Positions 52,455 to 60,395 of a DNA stretch of 64,000 nt are shown here, in pieces (positions within the stretch are counted from its first letter, which is position 1; the number at the start of each line of letters is the position of its first letter). The stretch comes from Skermanella stibiiresistens SB22 (GTDB lineage: Bacteria; Pseudomonadota; Alphaproteobacteria; Azospirillales; Azospirillaceae), in the NCBI RefSeq assembly GCF_000576635.1, contig NZ_AVFL01000019.1:62001-126000 (forward strand), in the 5' to 3' direction. Position numbers and translations under genes: made by a program. The notes beneath the pieces are model-generated. The model had not been told where the DNA came from and did not search any database. It worked only from the letters and a program-made list of their open reading frames with translations.

Positions 52455-53372
52455 ATGCTTCGGCTTTTACTCGGCGCTTTGGGAGTCTTGATCATGTCAT
52501 CGCCAACCTCGGCGCAAGTCCAGCCTTTTCCCGACAGCTTCCACGATCGGAGGATTGAGACCAATGGCGTCAGCTTGCATGTCCGCGTCGGCGGTCAAGG
52601 GCCCGCGGTCATCCTGCTTCACGGCTATGGCGAAACCGGCGACATGTGGGCGCCGCTCGCGGCCGAATTGGCCGGCGATCACACGGTGATCGTCCCCGAC
52701 CTACGCGGCATGGGGCTGTCGTCCCGTCCGGAGAGCGGTTACGACAAGAAGACCCAGGGCCAGGATATCGCGGGAGTCCTCGATGGCCTTCGGATCGACC
52801 GGGCTGATCTCGTCACCCATGACATCGGCAACATGGTCGGCTACGCCTTCGCGGCCCAATATCCCGACCGGGTCACGCGGTTCGTCCTGATGGACGCGCC
52901 GCTGCCGGGGGTTGGCCCGTGGGACGAGATCGTCCGAAGCCGGGCGCTCTGGCACTTCTCGTTTCAGGGACCGGACGCCGAGCGTCTGGTCGCCGGCCGG
53001 GAGCGCATATATCTCGATCGGTTCTGGAACGAGTTCTCGGCCGACCCGAAAAGCTTCGGCGAGGCGTCGCGGGACCATTACGCGAAGCTCTACGCCCAAC
53101 CCGGCGCCATGCACGCGGGCTTCAACCAGTTCGCCGCCTTCGATCAGGACGCCATCGACAACAAGGCTTTCGTGGCGAAAATCAAGCTGACCATGCCCAC
53201 CCTGGCCGTGGGAGGCGAGAAATCCTTTGGCCCAACCATGGCCGTCGTGATGCGCGCGGCGGCATCCGACGTGACGGAACTGGTGATCCCGAATTCCGGG
53301 CACTGGCTGATGGAGGAGCAGCCCAAAGCCACCGTCGCCGCCGTGTCCGCCTTCCTCACCCGAACCAAATGA
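52455..53372 (+). CDS. exported alpha/beta hydrolase with Asp nucleophile
   Basis: 305-residue alpha/beta hydrolase with signal peptide ('LLLGALGVLIMSSPTSAQ'). The oxyanion motif is 'LLHGYGETGDMW'. At the nucleophile position the sequence reads 'VTHDIGNMVGYAFA', giving Asp instead of Ser, as in epoxide hydrolases and haloacid/haloalkane dehalogenases. The His is probably in 'PNSGHWLMEEQP'. Its divergent partner is a LysR gene. Secreted epoxide hydrolase or dehalogenase activity is a fair guess. Confidence 0.87.
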   Translation: MLRLLLGALGVLIMSSPTSAQVQPFPDSFHDRRIETNGVSLHVRVGGQGPAVILLHGYGETGDMWAPLAAELAGDHTVIVPDLRGMGLSSRPESGYDKKTQGQDIAGVLDGLRIDRADLVTHDIGNMVGYAFAAQYPDRVTRFVLMDAPLPGVGPWDEIVRSRALWHFSFQGPDAERLVAGRERIYLDRFWNEFSADPKSFGEASRDHYAKLYAQPGAMHAGFNQFAAFDQDAIDNKAFVAKIKLTMPTLAVGGEKSFGPTMAVVMRAAASDVTELVIPNSGHWLMEEQPKATVAAVSAFLTRTK

Positions 53373-53452
53373 CGCTGGACAGGAAGGCCGCCGATGGAGC
53401 AGATCTGAAGCGGTGCGGGGATCGGCCAAAGGCTTGAATCGGAAGAGACGGG

Positions 53453-54907
53453 ATGGTCGCGTTGAGCGTCAAGGGTGAAAGACGCTCCGGCGGGTGGTTG
53501 GACGGCTGGGGTAGGACAGCCATCCTCCTGATCGTTGGTCTTCAGGCGGTACTGGGATTCCTGCTGATCAACACCGGGATCGCGGACAACGGCGATTTCT
53601 CCCGGTCCATGCAGTGGTTCATCGAGAAGCCGGTGGCCTTCGCGACGAATTGGCCGACCGACGACGCGGCGTGGGATCTCAGGTTCACCAAGTTCTGGAT
53701 CGACGACTGGACCCTCAAGCCAGCCGACGCGCGGCCGCCGATCGAGAGCCGGTCGTCGGCGCAGCTTCTAAACATGGCCGGGATGGCCGCCAACGCCATC
53801 GCCGGCAACACCGACTATTCGCTGCGGATCGCGTCGATCCCGGCCCGGATGCTGGCATTGGCCGCGTTCGCCACCCTGGCCCTGGCGCTCCGGGTCACGA
53901 TCCGAAACACGGCGTTGACCTGTCTGGCTCTGGCGGCTGTGTCGGCGATCCTGCTGGATACCGGCTACGCCGCGTTCCTCAACTCGTTCTACGAGGAGCG
54001 GGCGAGCCTGCTCTATCTGCTGGTCCTCGTCCCCTCCGCCATCCTGGCCTTCAGGGAAAGCGGCGGATGGATTTGGAAGACGATGTTCGCGGTGGCGCTC
54101 GCCCTGTTCGCGTCTTCGAAGGCGCAGTTCGTCCCGACGCCGGCGATCCTGCTGGTGGTCCTGATCGCGCACGCTTGGGGACCGGTCAAACGCGCTCCCC
54201 TGCCGACGGCGGCCCTATTCGCCGTCCCGCAATTGCTGGCGCTGATCGTCACCACCGGTTACAGCTTCGGCAACGTCAACGCCTACAACTCGCTCTTCAT
54301 CGGCGCCTTGACCTTCACCGACGACCCCGCCCGGCACCTGGACGATTTCCCGCCCAGGGCCGAACACTGCGTCGGTGTCAACGCCTACGCGCAAAGCCCT
54401 TGTTTCAAGGAGGTGTCGCCGTTCGCGACGCATGGCCGGACCGTCGAACTCTACCTCTCCGATCCGTTGGCGTTCACAGCCGCGATCGGCTTCGCGGCGG
54501 ACGCCATGCACGACATCGACCTGCCTCAGTACGGCAAGACCCATCTGGGCGGCACCGTCGCGCCGATCATCGCCCCAACGCTCTGGAGCGGCGTCAAGCG
54601 CCTGATGCCAACGGGTCTTCCCTTCCTGGCCGTGCTGGTCGCGGCGTCGGTGGCGCTCTTCCCCCTGTCCAAAAGACCCGGATTCAAAGGGATCGCGATC
54701 GCCGCGCAATTCCTGCTGGCGCTAACGGCGAGCCAGATCGTGATCACCGTCGTCGGCGACGGCAGGGCGGAGATCCAGAAACACCTGCTGGTCGCCAACT
54801 TGGCCTTCGATCTGGGCTTGGTGCTGGTCCTGACGCTCGCCCTGGCAGCGACCCTCAGCCGATCTTCTTCAACTCGTCCAACTTCACCTGGCCCTTCTGG
54901 CTCGTGA
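53453..54907 (+). CDS. multi-pass membrane protein, GT-C-like
   Basis: 484-residue protein with about ten hydrophobic segments, no signal peptide. A loop after the first helix has 'IADNGDFSRSMQWF', an Asp-rich motif shared with some GT-C-type glycosyltransferase-like proteins. Other conserved features are not recognised. The 3' end overlaps the small Met-rich gene by 53 nt on the opposite strand. Possible surface-polysaccharide or lipid glycosylation role, uncertain. Confidence 0.6.
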   Translation: MVALSVKGERRSGGWLDGWGRTAILLIVGLQAVLGFLLINTGIADNGDFSRSMQWFIEKPVAFATNWPTDDAAWDLRFTKFWIDDWTLKPADARPPIESRSSAQLLNMAGMAANAIAGNTDYSLRIASIPARMLALAAFATLALALRVTIRNTALTCLALAAVSAILLDTGYAAFLNSFYEERASLLYLLVLVPSAILAFRESGGWIWKTMFAVALALFASSKAQFVPTPAILLVVLIAHAWGPVKRAPLPTAALFAVPQLLALIVTTGYSFGNVNAYNSLFIGALTFTDDPARHLDDFPPRAEHCVGVNAYAQSPCFKEVSPFATHGRTVELYLSDPLAFTAAIGFAADAMHDIDLPQYGKTHLGGTVAPIIAPTLWSGVKRLMPTGLPFLAVLVAASVALFPLSKRPGFKGIAIAAQFLLALTASQIVITVVGDGRAEIQKHLLVANLAFDLGLVLVLTLALAATLSRSSSTRPTSPGPSGS

Positions 54908-55163
54908 AGGTCAGCGACGTCGAACCGCCATCCTGCTGCGACACGCCGCCGATCTGGTGATCCGCGCTGTCATAGGTCGTGAGGTCGCCATCCCGCTCGA
55001 TCAGCAAGCGCTTCTTCTCCGGGAAGAAGGCATAGCGCATGCCGTTCTGCGATCCGCTGGTGGAAGGCTGTCCCAGATCATCCGGCCACCACTTCTCTCC
55101 CCCGCCCATGGGCTTCATCGGCTCCATGGGCTTCATGGGTTCCATCGGCTTCATTGGTTCCAT
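54855..55163 (-). CDS. Met-rich repeat-containing hypothetical protein
   Basis: 102-residue protein. Residues 1-19 are tandem MEPMKP units with a Met every third residue, followed by a globular region with 'MRYAFFPEKKRLLIERDGDLTTYDSADHQIGGVSQQ'. I recall similarly built hypothetical proteins in other proteobacteria, but none with known function. GGAGGAAGACACG precedes the ATG at 55163. Several in-frame ATGs within the repeat could also serve as starts. No signal peptide. Metal binding by the Met-rich arm is possible. Confidence 0.7.
   Translation of the reverse strand: MEPMKPMEPMKPMEPMKPMGGGEKWWPDDLGQPSTSGSQNGMRYAFFPEKKRLLIERDGDLTTYDSADHQIGGVSQQDGGSTSLTFTSQKGQVKLDELKKIG
55107..55163 (-). repeat. 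coding tandem repeat (18-nt units, MEPMKP)
   Basis: Three near-identical 18-nt units at the start of the Met-rich gene, differing mostly at third codon positions. The reuse of synonymous codons suggests old duplication or selection for protein sequence. Confidence 0.7.
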
Positions 55164-55413
55164 CGTGTCTTCCTCCTGGGTTGATACCTGTTGGACCGCC
55201 AATGGCGATCCACTCCAGCGGCAACACCTGAAACCGGCGGGTGGACCGAAGGCGGGCGGCCTAGTCCATCAATTCCCGGCAATCGAGCCGTAGGGTGTAG
55301 TTACCTTCCCAATTCTCGGTTCATTTGGGGGGGCAATCGAAATAGATGGAGATGATTACGCCGAAATCCATATCGTAACTAAACGGTAACAAAGATCCGA
55401 ATCGGGAAGATCA

Positions 55414-56127
55414 ATGACGGCGAGCTCGAAAAACTACAGTTCATATTCGTTGGGGACCGAGCAAAGCCCTCAATCGATATTGCCTTGGGTTGTGATCCCA
55501 CTGGCGCTATCTTTCGTTGTGATACTAATTACGACTACTCAGAGCACGCTAAGCTATCGGGAAATTTTCAACGACCCCGCCGATACCGTCATCTTCAACC
55601 CACTCATGGGCTTCGTCTCCATGCTGGGGTTGTTCTGCTGGGCCGCCGCCGCCGCCATCGCGCTGATGACCTACGCCGTCATCCGCACCCGCGAGACGGC
55701 GCTCGTCCGGAGGTTCTTCCTGGCGGCCGGCCTGTTCACGCTGCTCATGCTGCTGGACGACGCCTTCATGCTTCACGAGCACATCCTGCCCAATGTGCTG
55801 GGCATTCGGGAGCGCTACGTCAAGATCGGCTATCTAGCCATCGCCGCCGCCTTCGGCCTGGGCTTCCTCAGGATGTTCATTCGAGCCAATTTCAGCCTGC
55901 TGGCGCTCGCCGGGACCTTCCTCGGCGCCAGCCTCCTGTTCGACAACCCCGCCGTCCTGCGGGCCATGGGCTGGTGGGAGGATGACTTCATCCTCTACGT
56001 CGCCGAGGACGGGGCGAAGTTCATCGGCATCACCCTATGGCTGACCTACCTGGCCAAGACCGCGATCGAGACCTTGGGCCGGTCGATGCCGGATCAGGCC
56101 GGCATCAGCCCGCCCGCTTCCCGTTGA
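55414..56127 (+). CDS. multi-pass membrane protein of unknown function
   Basis: 237-residue protein with about six membrane helices. Distinct motifs are 'LLDDAFMLHEHILP' (acidic-His) and 'AEDGAKFIG'. The first about 130 bp are richer in A+T than the rest. It has no recognised family. The 211-bp upstream region is AT-rich and may hold its promoter. Confidence 0.65.
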   Translation: MTASSKNYSSYSLGTEQSPQSILPWVVIPLALSFVVILITTTQSTLSYREIFNDPADTVIFNPLMGFVSMLGLFCWAAAAAIALMTYAVIRTRETALVRRFFLAAGLFTLLMLLDDAFMLHEHILPNVLGIRERYVKIGYLAIAAAFGLGFLRMFIRANFSLLALAGTFLGASLLFDNPAVLRAMGWWEDDFILYVAEDGAKFIGITLWLTYLAKTAIETLGRSMPDQAGISPPASR

Positions 56128-56225
56128 CGACCTCGTCCAGCCGTTTTCACATCGTCGTCTTGGAAACCCCACTTGCCCTCGCGACATCACAACGGATGTC
56201 ATGGAAGATTACGAACGCAACGTTC

Positions 56226-56274
56226 AACCTGTTATCCACTAGCCGCCAAATGGGCCGTCAGTGGATAACAGGTT
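56226..56274. terminator. 15-bp perfect inverted repeat between convergent genes
   Basis: AACCTGTTATCCACT (56226-56240) and its exact complement (56260-56274) with a 19-nt loop, between the membrane-protein gene and the YciI gene that converge here. Probably a bidirectional terminator, though it lacks a U-tract. Confidence 0.55.
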
Positions 56275-56299
56275 CGCCATAAACCGGAACCGACGGATC

Positions 56300-56659
56300 T
56301 CAGGCGAAGTCGGCGGCCTCGTACAGCGGGCGGATCTCGATCTCGCTGGGGCCCGGCATCGGATTGGGACAGCGCTTGACCCATTCGACCGCCTCGGCCA
56401 TGTCCTTGACTTGCCATATCCAAAACCCGGCGACCAGTTCGGCGGTCTCTGCGAAAGGGCCGTCGATGACGGTGCGGTTCGCCCCGTCGAAGGCCACGCG
56501 CTTGCCGTTGGATGACGCCTTCAGCCCGTCGCCGGCCAGCATGACGCCGGCCCTTATCAGCTCCTCGTTGAACTCGCCCATGGCTTCGAGACGCTCGACC
56601 GTGGGCATGATGCCCGCCTCGCTGTCCTTCGTCGCTTTCACCATCACCATCACGCGCAT
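56300..56659 (-). CDS. YCII-related (YciI-family) protein
   Basis: 119-residue single-domain protein of the YCII/DGPF family: 'MRVMVMVKATKDSEAGIMPTV' at the start, 'VIDGPFAETAELVAGFWIW' in the middle (the DGPF signature). The fold binds small ligands; function is unclear. The ATG at 56659 is chosen. No gene is coupled to it. Confidence 0.88.
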   Translation of the reverse strand: MRVMVMVKATKDSEAGIMPTVERLEAMGEFNEELIRAGVMLAGDGLKASSNGKRVAFDGANRTVIDGPFAETAELVAGFWIWQVKDMAEAVEWVKRCPNPMPGPSEIEIRPLYEAADFA

Positions 56660-56810
56660 CGTCTCGATCTCCTTATCCGATCCATTTGGGCCGCATCGGG
56701 GCGCCCTCCCTCTATGACGAACAGGCGTGCCCCCGTCTGACATTCCTTGAAAACAAACCGCCAGATGGCGCGCGTTGCGCCAGTGCGGGGCATCGGTTAA
56801 CCTTCGTCGC

Positions 56811-57770
56811 ATGACCGCAACCATCCTCCTGGCCGCGAACTTTCCCGCCGGCCTCCGCGACAAACTCGCCCCCTCCGCCACCGTCATCGGCCCGTTCGAG
56901 CCGCCGACCGGCGCCACCCTCGCTCCTGGAGAGGCCGCCCGGGTGCGCGCGCTGATCACCATGGGAACGTTGAGGACGGACGCGGCGGTGATGGACCGCC
57001 TGCCCAACCTCGGCCTGATCTGCTGCTACGGCACCGGTTACGAGGGGGTCGATCTCGAGGCGGCGCGGAGACGCGGGATCATGGTCACCCACAGCCCCGC
57101 CGCCAACGCCGCCGCCGTGGCGGACCACGCCATGGCCCTGCTGCTGGCGGCCAACCGCCGTATCGTGATGGCCGACAAATTCGTCCGCGACGGATTGTGG
57201 AGCGGCGCTTCCGCCGCGCGCATGCCCTTGGTGCGCGGGTTGACCGGCCGCAGGATTGGCGTCTTCGGGTTCGGCGCGATCGGCCGCAAGATCGCCGACC
57301 GGGCCGCCGCGTTCGAGGCGGAGGTGGCGTATCACAACCGCTCGCGGAAGCCGGATACGCCCCACGCCTTCCACGACACGCTGGAATCGCTGGTCGAGTG
57401 GGCCGACATCCTGATGATCGCCGCCCGGGCCGACGCCAGCAACCGCCACCGCGTCGGCCGGGAGGTGCTGAGGGCGCTGGGTCCGGATGGCATCGTCGTC
57501 AACATCGCGCGCGGCTCGATCATCGACGAGGACGCCTTGATCGACCTGCTGCGATTGGGCGAACTGGGCGGCGCCGGGCTCGACGTCTTCGAACGCGAAC
57601 CTACCGTGCCCGACGCCCTCAAGGCCATCCAGCATGTCGTGCTGGCGCCCCACATCGGCGGCGGCACCACCGACGCCCACGAGGCCATGCAAGACCTCGT
57701 CGTCGCCAACGTCACGGCCTTCCTCGCCGGCGAGCCAGTCAGGACCCCTGTTCCGGAGATGAGTGCCTGA
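56811..57770 (+). CDS. D-isomer-specific 2-hydroxyacid dehydrogenase
   Basis: 319-residue NAD(P)-dependent 2-hydroxyacid dehydrogenase. The cofactor motif is 'GFGAIGRKIA', the Arg is in 'NIARGSIIDED' and the catalytic His is in 'APHIGGGTTD'. The start at 56811 fits the fold; upstream in-frame codons do not. It stands alone between the YciI gene and a TetR gene, so a role in the downstream regulon is possible but not shown. Confidence 0.86.
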   Translation: MTATILLAANFPAGLRDKLAPSATVIGPFEPPTGATLAPGEAARVRALITMGTLRTDAAVMDRLPNLGLICCYGTGYEGVDLEAARRRGIMVTHSPAANAAAVADHAMALLLAANRRIVMADKFVRDGLWSGASAARMPLVRGLTGRRIGVFGFGAIGRKIADRAAAFEAEVAYHNRSRKPDTPHAFHDTLESLVEWADILMIAARADASNRHRVGREVLRALGPDGIVVNIARGSIIDEDALIDLLRLGELGGAGLDVFEREPTVPDALKAIQHVVLAPHIGGGTTDAHEAMQDLVVANVTAFLAGEPVRTPVPEMSA

Positions 57771-57793
57771 AGCCTGAAGCCTGAAGCGTGAAG
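57766..57793 (+). repeat. 7-bp tandem repeat at the stop codon
   Basis: Four CCTGAAG-type units (the fourth is CGTGAAG) in direct succession, starting inside the stop of the 2-hydroxyacid dehydrogenase gene. Such a short repeat is prone to slippage, but the stop lies in the first unit so the protein is not affected. Confidence 0.6.
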
Positions 57794-57876
57794 CCTGGTT
57801 CCAGGGATCCGACGCCATCGATCCCGAGGCGCATCGCGTTGGTGGCTGCCAAACCGGCATCCCGCGTGATATGCTG

Positions 57877-57892
57877 TTTATCGAACGATAAA
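57877..57892. promoter_or_regulatory. TetR operator, copy 1
   Basis: TTTATCG-AA-CGATAAA, perfect 7-bp arms, 14 nt before the TetR start. Identical core to the site at 58644-58663, so the TetR is probably autoregulated. Confidence 0.65.
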
Positions 57893-57905
57893 GGAACTTT
57901 GGACC

Positions 57906-58589
57906 ATGTCCCGCGCCCCTCAAGCGAAAATCGCCGATAAACGCCGGCTCGATCCCAGGGAACGGGAGCTGGAGATCGTCCAGGGTGCCGTGGCCTTCTT
58001 CGCCGAATTCGGCTTCGACGGCTCCACCAGGGAGTTGGCGGCGCGTCTCGGCATCACCCAGCCGTTGCTGTACCGCTACTTCCCCAGCAAGGAGGCCCTG
58101 CTCGACCGGGTCTACGAGGAGGTCTACGTCAACCGCTGGAACAAGGATTGGGAGTCCCAACTGCGTGACCGGGCGGTTCCGCTGGAGGACCGGCTGGTCC
58201 GTTTCTACCAAGCCTACGCCAAGGTCATCCTGAATTACGAATGGGTCCGGCTATTCATGTTCGCCGGACTGAAGGGTTTGGATTTCAACGCCCGCTATCT
58301 GGCGTTTCTCAGGTCCGCCGCCTTCGACCTGATCGCCCGCGAGATCCGCCGGGAACACGGAATGCCGGTCGATGGCCCGATCCTGGACGAGGAGGCCGAG
58401 CTGATCTGGGGCCTCCACGCGGCGATCTTCTACCTGGGCGTCCGCCAATTCATCTACGGCATGCCCGTCCCGGACGATCGCGACGCCGATCTGGCGCTGC
58501 GCGTCCGGGCTTTTCTGCGCGGCATGCCAGCGGCGGTTGGAGACCTGATCCAGTCGGAAGAAATGGAGGAGGCGCGCCGGACGGGCTGA
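57906..58589 (+). CDS. TetR-family regulator
   Basis: 227-residue TetR repressor. The helix-turn-helix is 'FDGSTRELAARLGITQPLLYRYFPSKEALLDRVYEEVY' in the first 75 residues. AAGGAAC precedes the ATG at 57906. It is followed by an FAD monooxygenase-ActP cluster on the same strand, with three matching palindromes around both genes. Confidence 0.9.
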   Translation: MSRAPQAKIADKRRLDPRERELEIVQGAVAFFAEFGFDGSTRELAARLGITQPLLYRYFPSKEALLDRVYEEVYVNRWNKDWESQLRDRAVPLEDRLVRFYQAYAKVILNYEWVRLFMFAGLKGLDFNARYLAFLRSAAFDLIAREIRREHGMPVDGPILDEEAELIWGLHAAIFYLGVRQFIYGMPVPDDRDADLALRVRAFLRGMPAAVGDLIQSEEMEEARRTG

Positions 58590-58590
58590 G

Positions 58591-58606
58591 TTTATCACTT
58601 GATAAA
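58591..58606. promoter_or_regulatory. TetR operator, copy 2 (variant)
   Basis: TTTATCA-CT-TGATAAA, perfect arms, directly after the TetR stop and upstream of TTGACA (58613-58618). Confidence 0.5.
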
Positions 58607-58612
58607 TAGTTG

Positions 58613-58642
58613 TTGACATGATCCGTTGGCACGGCGCATTGT
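58613..58642 (+). promoter_or_regulatory. predicted promoter of the FAD monooxygenase cluster
   Basis: -35 TTGACA at 58613-58618 is a full consensus match; with an 18-bp spacer the weak -10 CATTGT lies at 58637-58642. Operators flank it on both sides. Confidence 0.45.
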
Positions 58643-58643
58643 C

Positions 58644-58663
58644 TGTTTATCGAACGATAAACA
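58644..58663. promoter_or_regulatory. TetR operator, copy 3
   Basis: TGTTTATCG-AA-CGATAAACA, perfect 9-bp arms, overlapping the expected transcription start just downstream of the predicted -10. Confidence 0.65.
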
Positions 58664-58786
58664 TCGTGCCGGGGATCGTGGGTTGGTTTGGGAGCGTCGA
58701 AGCGGACGCCGTTCCTCCCCCTCCGTGACGCGAAGGATCGGTCCGCACGCCGACCACAGGCGGCGGAGCCAAACGGAGGACGCACC

Positions 58787-60052
58787 ATGTCGACGACCCG
58801 CTTGAGCACTCCCCAAACACGACCCACCCCCAAACCGAGAGCCATCATCATCGGCGGCTCGATGGCCGGCCTGTTCGCCGCACTCCTGCTCCGCCGCGCC
58901 GGCTGGCGGGCCGACGTCTTCGAGCGCGTGGGGGCCGAGTTGTCCGGCCGGGGCGCCGGCATCGTGACCCACCCGGAACTGTTCGACGTGCTGGGACGCG
59001 CCGGCATCGACAGCCAAGCGGCGCAAGTCGGCGTCTCGGTCTCGGGCCGGCGCGTCTTCGGCCGGGACGGCTCGATCGTCGGCGAACTGCCGTTCCGGCA
59101 GATCCTGACCTCCTGGGGCCATCTCCACGGCCTGCTCCGCGCTGGATTGCCAGACGCCTGTTATCACCAGGGCCGGAACCTCGACAGCGTCGAGGAAACC
59201 GACACGTCGGTCACGGCTCATTTCAGCGATGGCACGTCCGAACAGGGTGATCTGCTGATCGGGGCCGACGGCATCTTCTCGACCGTCCGATCCCGGTTCG
59301 CTCCCGGCGTCCAGCCGTCCTATGTCGGCTATATCGCGTGGCGCGGACTGGTGGAAGAATCCCTGCTGTCGGCGGATACACGGGACGCGCTCGGCGACCA
59401 CTTCGCCTTTTCGCTTCCCGATGGCGAGCAGATGCTGGGCTATCCCGTGGCCGGTCTGGATGAGGCGATGGAGCCCGGCCGCCGCCGGTTCAACTTCGTC
59501 TGGTACCGTCCCGCCGAGGCCGGCGGCGTCCTGCGCGACCTGCTGACGGATGTCGATGGCGTCTCACAGCCGCTGTCGATCCCGCCGAACAGGATCCGGC
59601 CCGAGATCACCGCGGCGCTCCGCCGCGACGCGCGGAACTTGCTGTCGCCCCAGTTCGCCGAGGTGGTGGACAGGACGGCGCAGCCCTTCATCCAAGCGAT
59701 CCAGGATCTGGAATCCCCGCGCATGGTGCTGGGCCGGCGGTCCGTCATCATCGGCGACGCCGCCTTCGTGGCACGGCCCCATGTCGGCATGGGCGTCACC
59801 AAGGCCGCCGGCGACGCCGACGCGCTGGTCCAGGCGATCACCGACCATCCCGGCGATCTGCCGCAGGCACTTGCCACTTTCGAGACGAAACGGCTGGCTT
59901 TCGGCTCCGCCGTCATCCGCCGCGCCCGGCATCTCGGCGCCTACATGCAGGCCCAGATCCTCGACGCCGAGGAACGCGCGATGGCGGAACGTCACCGGCG
60001 GCCAGAGGCGGTGATGGCGGAAACCGCCTCCGCCGTCGGGATCATGGCCTGA
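58787..60052 (+). CDS. FAD-dependent monooxygenase
   Basis: 421-residue aromatic-hydroxylase-type flavoprotein. The FAD motif is 'IIIGGSMAGLFAALLL', the middle motif is 'GADGIFSTVRSRF' and the second FAD site is 'GDAAFVARPHVGMGVTKAAGDADAL'. The last resembles 2,6-dihydroxypyridine hydroxylase-like proteins, but identity is uncertain. ACGGAGG lies before the ATG at 58787. First gene of a TetR-controlled cluster with an ActP-like symporter, a cupin and a ThDP enzyme. Confidence 0.85.
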   Translation: MSTTRLSTPQTRPTPKPRAIIIGGSMAGLFAALLLRRAGWRADVFERVGAELSGRGAGIVTHPELFDVLGRAGIDSQAAQVGVSVSGRRVFGRDGSIVGELPFRQILTSWGHLHGLLRAGLPDACYHQGRNLDSVEETDTSVTAHFSDGTSEQGDLLIGADGIFSTVRSRFAPGVQPSYVGYIAWRGLVEESLLSADTRDALGDHFAFSLPDGEQMLGYPVAGLDEAMEPGRRRFNFVWYRPAEAGGVLRDLLTDVDGVSQPLSIPPNRIRPEITAALRRDARNLLSPQFAEVVDRTAQPFIQAIQDLESPRMVLGRRSVIIGDAAFVARPHVGMGVTKAAGDADALVQAITDHPGDLPQALATFETKRLAFGSAVIRRARHLGAYMQAQILDAEERAMAERHRRPEAVMAETASAVGIMA

Positions 60053-60092
60053 TCAGACAAGACGAAACATCAAAAACAAGGGAGGAAAGAGC

Positions 60093-60395
60093 ATGTCAAA
60101 GCTCGATCAAGTGGTCTCGCATCCCATTTTTCGGCAGCTGGCGCAGGAGAGGTCCCGTCTTGGAACGGCGCTCGCCACGATCCTGGCCGCGACGTATTTC
60201 AGCTACATCCTCACGATCGCGTTCAAGCCCTCGGCGCTGGGGGTTCCGCTCCATGACGGAACGGTCATCACCTGGGGTCTGGTGCTGGGCGTCGGCCTTC
60301 TTGGCTTCGGCTTCATCCTCACCGCCATCTATGTCGTCTTCGCCAACAGCCGCCTCGACGACCTGAGCCGGCGCCTTCAGGAGGATCTGCGATGA
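60093..60395 (+). CDS. DUF485 membrane protein
   Basis: 100-residue protein with two membrane helices, of the DUF485/YjcH family that accompanies ActP-type symporters. GGAGGAAAG precedes its ATG. It overlaps the ActP-like gene by 4 nt (ATGA), showing translational coupling. Confidence 0.92.
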   Translation: MSKLDQVVSHPIFRQLAQERSRLGTALATILAATYFSYILTIAFKPSALGVPLHDGTVITWGLVLGVGLLGFGFILTAIYVVFANSRLDDLSRRLQEDLR

